Of a stretch of DNA of 43,648 bases, positions 35,851-43,295 are shown one piece after another. Each line of letters opens with the position of its first letter. Within the stretch, counting starts at the first letter, position 1. This stretch comes from an uncultured Lachnospiraceae bacterium (GTDB lineage Bacteria > Bacillota > Clostridia > Lachnospirales > Lachnospiraceae), in NCBI GenBank assembly GCA_947650155.1, contig CANSUS010000030.1, positions 1-43,648 on the forward strand, written 5' to 3'. Both the position numbers and the translations under genes were made by a program. Below the pieces are notes generated by a model. The model was given only the letters and a program-made list of their open reading frames with translations. It was not told the origin of the DNA and made no database searches.

Positions 35851-36066
35851 TTATAAAATATTTTCCTGATTATGATTTATGATATATACATTACCGCCTT
35901 TTTTATCTCTTTTTACTGATTCCGTTCTTTTCTGTCTCTGGATTTCCACTTCTTTAGGCGCATCCACAAGAAGATGAATATTACATTCCATGTCTTCCGG
36001 CAGCTTCACTTTAATATTTTCGCCTATTCTGATAGAATCTCCCGGTTTCATTGCTAATTTCAGCAT
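35851..36066 (-). CDS. csrA: CsrA-family translational regulator (divergent)
   Basis: CsrA dimers bind GGA motifs in mRNA leaders and block translation; in Gram-positive bacteria CsrA represses flagellin and is itself trapped by FliW. The 71-residue protein matches the CsrA fold (KPGDSIRIGENIKVK, then VDAPKEVEIQR). The RNA-binding residues Leu4 and Arg44 remain, but the usual Thr-Arg-Lys at 5-7 is Ala-Met-Lys, so Arg6 is lost. The C-terminus is extended by about 15 residues. A GGGAG lies 9 nt before the ATG. It is the last gene of the glycosylation run, 24 bp after a GT9-like gene; no fliW is visible in the window. Confidence 0.85.
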   Translation of the reverse strand: MLKLAMKPGDSIRIGENIKVKLPEDMECNIHLLVDAPKEVEIQRQKRTESVKRDKKGGNVYIINHNQENIL

Positions 36067-36089
36067 ATGCTCATTCTCCCTTCTCTGGT

Positions 36090-37346
36090 TTACTTATCCT
36101 GTTTCAGCCATTCCGTTCCGTCTTTTATCACAATGTTTTTCCACCCTTCTATCCTGTACATCTCAATTGCTTTCCAGCTTGTATCACAGTAATTGTAATC
36201 AGGATACAATGCCATTTTATCCGCTTTTGCTGTCCGTAAAACATCACACAGACCACTGCGGATTCCCACAAAAGTTCCTGCCCATTCTACTACGGATTTG
36301 ATCTGTGCAATTGTCGGACTGATGGGAATAGTTCCCTCTAACGCCTTCTCTTCTTTCGCCACATTCGTAAAGCATTGATATCCCTTTTCAGTATAATGTC
36401 TTGCGATCTGCCTCCACATTTCATCCGGCAATGCGGCAACCGATTTTGCATAAGGCGAAAAGATTACTGCCCCGCCTTTCCTGATTTTACTCAAATCTGT
36501 ATATTCTAAAAAAACATTTGGCTCACATGCTTTTGTGTCCGCCGGCAGCCCAAACACACCACAGCAATAAATACGTTCCAATGGTATCTTTTTCACATAT
36601 AATGCTTTATATAAATCCACCACATAAGGTCTGTCCTGATGCGGAATGAACGTCTGTCTGTCATTTGTATACAGTGCCGCCTGTATAATTTCATCCATAT
36701 CCTGTTGAGAAAACACCTCCACCGGATATGATCCGAAAAGTCTTACAACCTCTGCACAGGCATTCCCAATCACACCGATAAAGCAGCCTGCCGCTCCTGT
36801 CTTTTTTAAATAACAGGGCAGATAGGACATCATAATATAAATATCTCCTAAAGCAGAAAAAGGACAAAGGATTTTCAAATATCCCGCATATTTTTCCTCC
36901 AGCCTGCAATTCAAAGTTTCCAGTTTTTTTACACCTCGCATAACACGCTTTTCCATACGAAGCAACGTTACTTCAGACAGTGAATAGTCTGCATAGCTGT
37001 TATAATCCACCAGTTTGCGAATTAAACCTTTATACCCTGATCTTCTCAACTGATCTGTCATTGCGGCATAAGCCCTAGCCACAATGCAGACCAGACATTC
37101 TTCCGTTTTGACCTCTGACAGCCTCTGTGGCGCAATAATTTCTATTCCCCTATAATTCTTTCCATGTTTTTCCACATTATTATCCAAAATGGCAGTTGGT
37201 ACGTATCCTCTTTCCAGCAGGGCGTCCGCCAGTTCCTCTGTCGCATTACAATGTCCAAACAAATAAATGTTTTTATTCTCTATCCCGCCGGACATAAGAA
37301 GTTCGTTGAGATGATGCATCATCTCTTTGTAATGTAGCTTGTCCAC
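36090..37346 (-). CDS. Rossmann-GT9-like glycosyltransferase, copy A
   Basis: A 418-residue protein in two parts. Residues about 20-115 form a Rossmann-like module (IYLFGHCNATEELADALL, then AILDNNVEKHGKNYRGIEI). The larger C-terminal part resembles GT9 (heptosyltransferase) enzymes: a GDIYIMMSYLP motif near residue 167, and FSPYAKSVAALPDEMWRQIA, later AGTFVGIRSGLCDVL. It is a clear paralog of the gene at 37824-39110. The start is GTG with AAGGA 8 nt upstream, 3 bp after the preceding small gene. The role is probably to add a sugar to flagellin or another surface acceptor; neither donor nor acceptor can be named. Confidence 0.7.
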   Translation of the reverse strand: MDKLHYKEMMHHLNELLMSGGIENKNIYLFGHCNATEELADALLERGYVPTAILDNNVEKHGKNYRGIEIIAPQRLSEVKTEECLVCIVARAYAAMTDQLRRSGYKGLIRKLVDYNSYADYSLSEVTLLRMEKRVMRGVKKLETLNCRLEEKYAGYLKILCPFSALGDIYIMMSYLPCYLKKTGAAGCFIGVIGNACAEVVRLFGSYPVEVFSQQDMDEIIQAALYTNDRQTFIPHQDRPYVVDLYKALYVKKIPLERIYCCGVFGLPADTKACEPNVFLEYTDLSKIRKGGAVIFSPYAKSVAALPDEMWRQIARHYTEKGYQCFTNVAKEEKALEGTIPISPTIAQIKSVVEWAGTFVGIRSGLCDVLRTAKADKMALYPDYNYCDTSWKAIEMYRIEGWKNIVIKDGTEWLKQDK

Positions 37347-37349
37347 TAT

Positions 37350-37742
37350 TTACTTCCTTTCATATAACAACGCCTCAAACATCTCTTCTTCCGTCAGCAG
37401 ACCGGTTTTCACATAATTCTGCAGACTGCCATACTGACTTTCTTCCGTTATGATCTGAACCCGGTCGGAAAATTCGTACATGGAATATAACTTATATAAA
37501 TGATTGTACTCTTCCTCTGACAACTGTTTATAATCTGTTATTTTCTCATCTGGAAAACCTGCATTACTCATGACCAGGATCTTCCTTGTTAAATTCTTAC
37601 ACGATATGTTTCTGCAGAAGTCTTCCGCCAGTTTGGCTATCTGTTTATCACGGCAGTTAAACAAAAAAATTTTTTCATATGTTTCTATTGCCTGTTCTAT
37701 TTTATGTGCAGTCAGATTTTTTGTTTCCATATTATTAATCAT
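37350..37742 (-). CDS. Small protein of the glycosylation module, copy A (unknown function)
   Basis: A 130-residue soluble protein without a known domain that I recognise. Its core reads KIFLFNCRDKQIAKL, KILVMSNAGF, then EEEYNHLYKLYSMYEFSDRVQIITEE. The same order (KI-hydrophobic strand, a middle ILxS strand, an E-x3-L-x2-Y helix, then a V-x-I-I/S strand) is seen in the 144-residue protein at 39107-39541. Each lies directly before a Rossmann-GT9-like gene, so they look like a duplicated partner protein. AAGGA is 8 nt before the ATG. Confidence 0.6.
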   Translation of the reverse strand: MINNMETKNLTAHKIEQAIETYEKIFLFNCRDKQIAKLAEDFCRNISCKNLTRKILVMSNAGFPDEKITDYKQLSEEEYNHLYKLYSMYEFSDRVQIITEESQYGSLQNYVKTGLLTEEEMFEALLYERK

Positions 37743-37823
37743 TTCATATATCCTTTACCACTCTAATTATATTCAACTTATCCGTTTCCTTAGTTTCCAA
37801 ACTGTCCCGATCTATCGCATCCG

Positions 37824-39110
37824 CTAAAAAAACACTTCAAACACTCTGTTTATATCTTCGTCTTTCTCAAACATAATTGCGTATTCTTCATCCCGGACTC
37901 CCATCTTTTTTAATCCAAAATGACTATAACTTGTTGATCTTACATTATCTTCATAGAAAACAACCATTTTACAATCTGCCTGACTCACAATATCACATAA
38001 ACCGTTTCGTAACGCTATAAAACCTCCTGCATACTCTAATACATTAATTGCCTCGCAATAAGGAAAGGAAATCCCCACAGACCCATCTATTGGTTTCTCA
38101 TCACCAAAGCAATTTGTTGCAACCGAATATCCCTTTCTTCTAAGTTCCATGACCATATTGCTCCATAGCGTCATACTGATATTCGTTCGGATAGAATTGG
38201 CATACGGTGCAACAATCACCGTTTTCCCTTTTATCAGGCTGTTTTCTTCAAACAATCTTCTTGCAAAATCAGAATTCTTGTTTACCGGTGGATGTTTCGG
38301 CATAGAGGAATCGTCTAAACCAAAAACATCATATCTGTACATATCTGTAAAAGACATATCAGGATTTTCAAATATATACGGAGTATTTTTAAATCTCCAC
38401 CCCCAATGAATTAATGGTTTTACACACATAAAATCATTGCCCAGAAATGTCCATGCTTCTAATATGCTGCGAATTTTCTCATCATCTAATACAAATATAT
38501 CCGCATTATAACCAAACAACTCTATTACCTTTTTGCATCCGCTTCCATTTACCACAAAAAAATATTGCTCCATACCTGTTTTCTTTATATATTCTTCCAG
38601 GAATGAACATGCCATATAGATATCTCCCGTCCCTTTGTATGGGAAAAGAAGCATATCTTTTTTTCCAGTATTTTCAATAATATTCAAATATTCTTTATAC
38701 CCTTCGGTTATATATCCCCAGGACTCGGCAACAGCCTCTTCCTCTTTTCGTGGAATTTCTACAGGAATTACTAAAACTCTGTTCTCAACATCAACTCCGC
38801 CTTCCTTTAACTGTGTTACCATAGAATTATAATAATTAGAACAAATCACAATATTAATAGCAGAATACTTTTTTACGAATTGCATGGGATCGCAAATTGG
38901 AAGATGCATATGTCGTTTATTTTGCTTATTGATATCGTTATCTAATATTGCGATTGTTTTTATGCCCAATTCTGCCAAAAGGTCTCTAAGAATAACTGCA
39001 TATACATTACATCCAAACAAAGCGGCCCGATCACTGTCAAAAAAACCATTTCTTTCTGCTTCTTTTAATTTTTCCCTGAAAAAATCTATTTTTTCTGTTT
39101 TTGGTATCAT
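37824..39110 (-). CDS. Rossmann-GT9-like glycosyltransferase, copy B
   Basis: A 428-residue paralog of copy A. The N-terminal module reads AALFGCNVYAVILRDLL and AILDNDINKQNKRHMHLPI. The C-terminal GT9-like part has GTGDIYMACSFLEEYI (compare GDIYIMMSYLPCYL), APYANSIRTNISMTLWSNM, and AGGFIALRNGLCDIV (compare AGTFVGIRSGLCDVL). Its ATG overlaps the previous stop by four bases (ATGA), showing translational coupling with the small protein. It is visibly more AT-rich than copy A, so the two copies may have different histories. Confidence 0.7.
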   Translation of the reverse strand: MIPKTEKIDFFREKLKEAERNGFFDSDRAALFGCNVYAVILRDLLAELGIKTIAILDNDINKQNKRHMHLPICDPMQFVKKYSAINIVICSNYYNSMVTQLKEGGVDVENRVLVIPVEIPRKEEEAVAESWGYITEGYKEYLNIIENTGKKDMLLFPYKGTGDIYMACSFLEEYIKKTGMEQYFFVVNGSGCKKVIELFGYNADIFVLDDEKIRSILEAWTFLGNDFMCVKPLIHWGWRFKNTPYIFENPDMSFTDMYRYDVFGLDDSSMPKHPPVNKNSDFARRLFEENSLIKGKTVIVAPYANSIRTNISMTLWSNMVMELRRKGYSVATNCFGDEKPIDGSVGISFPYCEAINVLEYAGGFIALRNGLCDIVSQADCKMVVFYEDNVRSTSYSHFGLKKMGVRDEEYAIMFEKDEDINRVFEVFF

Positions 39111-39541
39111 AGGTCTAATCCCCGCAACCAGTCTTTAAATTCAATTCCCTTATGCCCCAGCATATTGTCATTTCCAAACGGCTGGTCAAAAGATATTACA
39201 TAAACATTCTGCGATTTACATAAAATATAATATTTCAGGATTCTATCTATCTCCTGTCTGTTCCTCTCCAGATATATAATCCGTATTTCATTGATATTCT
39301 CTTCTCCTTCTCTAAATTGTTCTGAAAGAATCACAGCATTTTGAAATTCTTTTCTTTTGCAAAACGGAATCAGCCACTCCCTAAACTCTTTCAAGTAATG
39401 TTCATTATCAATTAAAACGACTATTTTTACCGCATTTTCACAAATATGATAAGACAGATTTATCTCAAAGTCCTTTTTTCTGCCCTGCATTGCTTCCTCA
39501 TACTGCATCTTCAAAATCTTTTGTATTTCCTGATCTGTCAC
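39107..39541 (-). CDS. Small protein of the glycosylation module, copy B (unknown function)
   Basis: A 144-residue soluble protein that I do not recognise. It has KIVVLIDNEHYLKEF, NAVILSEQF, RQEIDRILKYYILCKSQNVYVISFDQPFG and a C-terminal IEFKDWLRGL. The layout parallels the small protein at 37350-37742. It starts with a GTG overlapping the Maf-like stop (GTGA) and ends overlapping the next ATG, so it is translated as part of a coupled chain. Confidence 0.6.
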   Translation of the reverse strand: MTDQEIQKILKMQYEEAMQGRKKDFEINLSYHICENAVKIVVLIDNEHYLKEFREWLIPFCKRKEFQNAVILSEQFREGEENINEIRIIYLERNRQEIDRILKYYILCKSQNVYVISFDQPFGNDNMLGHKGIEFKDWLRGLDL

Positions 39542-40794
39542 TTTTCCATCACCTGTTCTAAATCTATTTTGTCAATACTTTCAATTAATGTCGGATTAGA
39601 AATATTTTTTAAAATAATATGATTCCGCTTACAGTAATCCGCCATGATTTTAAACTGCGTCAATTGAACCAACTGTGTTTTTATCTCAAAATAAATTCCT
39701 TTATCTTTCATTCTTTTTAAAGTGATTGATTCCGAAATATCATTTTGAGTTATACAATGCATCTCCTCCATATTTTTTTCATTCTCGTAAATATAATTAC
39801 TAAGTTCATTTAATAAAACTGTCTGATTACAGCCTAACAGATAAATTTCTGAAAATCCCATATATATCGCAATGTTAATGCACGCAATTACGACATTATA
39901 TGGCTGAATAATGAATTTGCACATATCAATGTCCTGCATCTGAACAAATTGATCTAAATTAATATATTGCAATTTAAAATTTACATAATTAATATGAATA
40001 TTTTTCTGAATACCGTGCTTTTCCATATTTCTTTTTGCCTCAACCGGAACAAAAGCCTGAACATTTTGAGGCAGTTTCTTCATCTCATCGAAAAAACGTA
40101 GATCTGCATTGGTCCACAACCCTAAAAAATCTCCGTCAATGCATACCCAAAAATTTATATTTGCCTTTTCCCAGTTCGGCATCCCCATTACCTGATTAAC
40201 CCCAAACACATATTCATCCTTAAGCAGTTCAAGATTAATTTCTTTAACAGAAGGTCCATTCCCCATAATAAAACATCTTTTACCCTTATATGCATTCTTA
40301 TATTGAATATTAGATTCCGTCATTTTACATATATCCTGATGATTTTTTTTATAGAAAACATATCCCATTCCATTTAAAAATTTATTATAGTTTTGTGGAT
40401 AATGAAGTCTGAGCCAGCTTCCATATCGATATCGTTTTAATTTCTTGTTTAATGTCTCATATACCTGAATATTCTTTTTATATCCCCATTTTGCAGCCTG
40501 CTTTATAATTTCCTTATTATGAGCCGTTGCAACCAGAATAACAGCTTCCGCATCATATGGAACCAACACCTGTATCGGATCCTGAACCTCTATTCCCAGA
40601 TATTCTCCATGTGGATTATTATCTACAATATGTATTTTGTCCTTTTTTATTTCTCCCCCTAACAGATATGAAATTGACAGTTTTACCTGATGATTATATC
40701 CAAAAAAAATAATCTTTTTTTTATTGTTTATCACATTTGAATCCAACAATTTACCTATCGAGTAATGAACTTCATTTTTCATAAAATCAAACAT
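39538..40794 (-). CDS. Maf-type (DUF115) glycosyltransferase-like protein
   Basis: A protein of about 418 residues. A Rossmann-like N-terminal module (IIFFGYNHQVKLSISYLL, HIVDNNPHGEYLGIEV) resembles those in the two GT9-like neighbours. From about residue 170 it has the DUF115/MAF_flag10 domain: GKRCFIMGNGPSVKEI, then FGVNQVMG and FWVCIDGDFLG. Maf proteins attach nonulosonic acids such as pseudaminic or legionaminic acid to flagellin. Here the nearby sugar genes are of Kdo type instead. The start is ATG 40792-40794 with GAGG 6 nt upstream; a GTG 12 nt earlier overlaps the preceding stop and is possible. Confidence 0.78.
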   Translation of the reverse strand: MFDFMKNEVHYSIGKLLDSNVINNKKKIIFFGYNHQVKLSISYLLGGEIKKDKIHIVDNNPHGEYLGIEVQDPIQVLVPYDAEAVILVATAHNKEIIKQAAKWGYKKNIQVYETLNKKLKRYRYGSWLRLHYPQNYNKFLNGMGYVFYKKNHQDICKMTESNIQYKNAYKGKRCFIMGNGPSVKEINLELLKDEYVFGVNQVMGMPNWEKANINFWVCIDGDFLGLWTNADLRFFDEMKKLPQNVQAFVPVEAKRNMEKHGIQKNIHINYVNFKLQYINLDQFVQMQDIDMCKFIIQPYNVVIACINIAIYMGFSEIYLLGCNQTVLLNELSNYIYENEKNMEEMHCITQNDISESITLKRMKDKGIYFEIKTQLVQLTQFKIMADYCKRNHIILKNISNPTLIESIDKIDLEQVMEK

Positions 40795-40802
40795 ATTTTT
40801 CC

Positions 40803-41285
40803 TCACTTTTGCATGGTTTTGTGAATAATGTACTCCACAAATTCCCGTACTGCCCCTCTTCCACCCGGAAAAGACGAAATGAAGTCAACACTTTTTCGGA
40901 TTGCTTCATCCGCATCTGAGGGACACCCTGTTAATCCGCAGATGCTCATTGCTTCCATATCGTTTACGTCATCCCCGATATAAGCAACTTCCTTAGAAGA
41001 CAATGCCAGTTTATTTAATATTTTTTGTAAATCCTCTTTTTTATCCCGGCTGTTTTGTACTAAGATAGAAATGTTCAATTCCTCACAACGTCTGCTCACT
41101 ATTTCAGATTCGCGACCGGTTATGACAATCGGCATAACGTCCTTCTCAGGCAAAATATGTTTTATTGCCTGCCCGTCTCTTACATAAAACTGCTTCATCA
41201 CTTCTCCGTACGGAGAAATCCAAATACTCCCGTCCGTCATCGTACCGTCAACATCCATCACCAATGCTTTTATTTTTTTCTCCAT
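40803..41285 (-). CDS. KdsC-like HAD phosphatase
   Basis: A 160-residue minimal (C0) HAD phosphatase. VMDVDGTMTDG carries the nucleophile and acid aspartates, VITGRES the second motif, and YIGDDVNDMEAM the metal-binding motif. The arrangement is that of KdsC, which dephosphorylates Kdo-8-phosphate, and of related sialic-acid-type phosphatases. It lies 4 bp after the cytidylyltransferase, in the order kdsA, cytidylyltransferase, kdsC, so a Kdo-8-P-like substrate is the natural reading. AGGG is 7 nt before the ATG. Confidence 0.85.
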   Translation of the reverse strand: MEKKIKALVMDVDGTMTDGSIWISPYGEVMKQFYVRDGQAIKHILPEKDVMPIVITGRESEIVSRRCEELNISILVQNSRDKKEDLQKILNKLALSSKEVAYIGDDVNDMEAMSICGLTGCPSDADEAIRKSVDFISSFPGGRGAVREFVEYIIHKTMQK

Positions 41286-41289
41286 AAGT

Positions 41290-41958
41290 CTACCCTAATA
41301 CATCATGCTCTCTATAATATTGATACAATATCTGCGCAAGTTCCCAATCCTTTTCCGTATCTATGTCGACTGTCGGATTATATGCGTCAAACCAAAACGG
41401 ATTTTCTCCAACCATATAGCCGCATCTGTCTATGCTCCTTCTGGTAAGTATTTCATTCGCCCAGCTAATCTGATAAATCGGCGGAATATATTGAGAGTAC
41501 TTATGCCAGTATCCAAAGCCAAATCCTATTGGGCTGTGATTCTGATCCAAGAAATAATTTTTAATTGGATAAATAACATTTAATGAATCATACTTATCTT
41601 TAACTTCATCCCACGTTTTAAACATATTTTCATAGTCATTAAATAACGGGTCCATGCAAGAACAATATAAAATATCATCTTCCCCCGGTACGTCTTTACA
41701 TACATTCCTCACTACATCAACTGTATTCGTCGCGAGTCTCGTAAATTTTTCATCCCGCAGAATATAATGGATTCCCCATTTTTCCGCTACATATCTAAAT
41801 TCTTCCTCTTCACAGCTCAAATATATATCCTCCGGATCCATCACTTTTATCAGTTTTTCCAGTAAAATATCCGTTAACGACATATCTTTATAAAAAGGTC
41901 TGTAATTTTTGCGAGGTACTCTCGTCGATCCCGCTTTTCCTAATATAACTGCTTTCAT
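41290..41958 (-). CDS. CMP-ulosonate (Kdo/sialate-type) cytidylyltransferase
   Basis: A 222-residue nucleotidyltransferase that activates an ulosonic acid with CTP. The N-terminal loop AGSTRVPRKNYRPF (residues 9-22) is the CTP-binding motif of the KdsB/NeuA family. ILYCSCMDPLF is the central metal-site region and NPTVDIDTEKDWELA the C-terminal signature. The sequence is closer to NeuA-type proteins in the first motif, so the sugar may be Kdo, a sialate or another ulosonate; the adjacent kdsA favours Kdo. It follows kdsA with no gap, with GGAG 10 nt upstream inside the kdsA end. Confidence 0.82.
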   Translation of the reverse strand: MKAVILGKAGSTRVPRKNYRPFYKDMSLTDILLEKLIKVMDPEDIYLSCEEEEFRYVAEKWGIHYILRDEKFTRLATNTVDVVRNVCKDVPGEDDILYCSCMDPLFNDYENMFKTWDEVKDKYDSLNVIYPIKNYFLDQNHSPIGFGFGYWHKYSQYIPPIYQISWANEILTRRSIDRCGYMVGENPFWFDAYNPTVDIDTEKDWELAQILYQYYREHDVLG

Positions 41959-42798
41959 CTATCCTATGCTCCTTGTTAAATCATCATATTTTTTTGCCTC
42001 GATCAATACTTCTTCCATCTTATCCAGTTTCAACTGGCTTGGTCCGTCTGATATAGCTTTATCCGGATCGGGATGAACCTCTGCAAAAATACCGTCAATT
42101 CCAACTGCCAATCCTGCCCGCATCAAATAAGGCGCAAATTCTCTGTTTCCCGATGTAAATTCTTTGCTGCTTCCCGGTTTTTGAACAGAATGCGTGGCGT
42201 CAAGTATAACTGGATACCCCAATTTTCTCATCTCTGGAAGTCCCTGCATGTCAACAACCAGTTGATTATATCCAAAAGAATTACCTCTTTCACACAGGAT
42301 AATATGTGTGTTGCCGCAGGATAACATCTTATCTACCACATTATCCATATTCCAGGGAGCCATAAATTGTCCCTTTTTTATATTTACGGCTCTTCCTGTC
42401 TTTGCTGAAGCCAAAATCAAATCCGTCTGCCGGCACAAATATGCCGGAATCTGTAAAATATCAACAACCTTTGCCGCTTCTTCGCACTGCCACGTCTCAT
42501 GTACGTCTGTTGTTACCGGAATATGGTATTTTTCTTTAATGTCATTGAGAATCTGTAATCCTTTTTCAATGCCAACCCCTCTTCCGGCATTTAAGTTTGA
42601 TCTGTTTGCCTTGTCGTATGACCCCTTAAAAATAAAATTTATATCTAACATTTTGCATATACGAATTAACTCGCCAGCTACCTCTTCACACATTTCTCTG
42701 CCTTCAATAGAACATGGACCCCCTATAAATGTCATTTTAGCTCCGCCAATTATTACTTTTTCAAAATCCTTTAATTTAAACTCTTTTATTCTCTCCAT
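41959..42798 (-). CDS. kdsA: 3-deoxy-8-phosphooctulonate (Kdo-8-P) synthase
   Basis: KdsA condenses phosphoenolpyruvate with arabinose 5-phosphate. The 279-residue protein has the diagnostic KANRS (63-67), TDVHE, PAYLCRQTDL, AKTGRAVNIKKGQF, GNSFGYNQLVVDM and EVHPDPDKAISDGPSQL. These exclude the related DAHP synthases. GPCSIEG places a cysteine (Cys29) where metal-dependent class II enzymes have it; the E. coli class I enzyme has Asn. Gram-positive bacteria normally lack this gene. The ATG at 42796-42798 overlaps the cupin gene by 13 bp, and a clear ribosome site is absent, so coupling to the upstream gene is likely. Confidence 0.93.
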   Translation of the reverse strand: MERIKEFKLKDFEKVIIGGAKMTFIGGPCSIEGREMCEEVAGELIRICKMLDINFIFKGSYDKANRSNLNAGRGVGIEKGLQILNDIKEKYHIPVTTDVHETWQCEEAAKVVDILQIPAYLCRQTDLILASAKTGRAVNIKKGQFMAPWNMDNVVDKMLSCGNTHIILCERGNSFGYNQLVVDMQGLPEMRKLGYPVILDATHSVQKPGSSKEFTSGNREFAPYLMRAGLAVGIDGIFAEVHPDPDKAISDGPSQLKLDKMEEVLIEAKKYDDLTRSIG

Positions 42799-43295
42799 AA
42801 TGTTCTGATTTCTTTCCAATTTTCCTCTGAAATAAGTGTCTGTCTTTCATGATATGTTCTGTTCTGAAATTCTTCCTCTTCATAAAAGGAGTCATTTCTG
42901 GTATAAGTTGTAGACAATTCTTCAAATACAACTCCTTTTACAGAATTGCACGAAAAGCTATGATCTTCGCCTCGTTCTATATGTATTAAATCCCCCGGAT
43001 GCAGCTCTGTCTTTTTATGATTTACACATACTGATAAATCTCCATATAATACATAAAAAGACTCCTGCTTTATTTTATGATAGTGCATCGGATAGGATTG
43101 TCCTTCAAACATAATCACATAACTTTTACTATATTCTCTATTCACAATATTTATAAATACCGCTCCTGTTTTGTTAAAATCCTTTATTCCATTATGATGA
43201 TATATTTTTATCTCTGCGGTCTTAGGCAGCGCAACATTAGCCGCTTTCATTATAAATAATGTTTTTTTCAAATATTCATCCTCTATTTTTTTCAT
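42786..43295 (-). CDS. Cupin-domain protein, possible sugar isomerase/epimerase
   Basis: A 169-residue single cupin. The metal ligands are His71, His73, Glu78 (MHYHKIKQES) and His112 (GEDHSF). Cupins of this size with this motif beside ulosonate genes are annotated only as cupins; D-lyxose isomerases share the motif, and an isomerase or epimerase acting on the sugar precursor is possible. Kdo synthesis needs arabinose 5-phosphate, and no KdsD-type isomerase is in the window. The start has GGGAG 6 nt upstream, and its 5' end overlaps the preceding gene by 20 bp. Confidence 0.72.
   Translation of the reverse strand: MKKIEDEYLKKTLFIMKAANVALPKTAEIKIYHHNGIKDFNKTGAVFINIVNREYSKSYVIMFEGQSYPMHYHKIKQESFYVLYGDLSVCVNHKKTELHPGDLIHIERGEDHSFSCNSVKGVVFEELSTTYTRNDSFYEEEEFQNRTYHERQTLISEENWKEIRTLWRE

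Noticed and set aside
41959-42798. DAHP synthase or sialic acid synthase instead of KdsA
   Set aside because: KANRS, CRQTDL and VHPDPDKAISDGPSQL are KdsA hallmarks; DAHP synthase motifs (KPRTSPY, GARNMQN) and the SAF domain of NeuB are absent.
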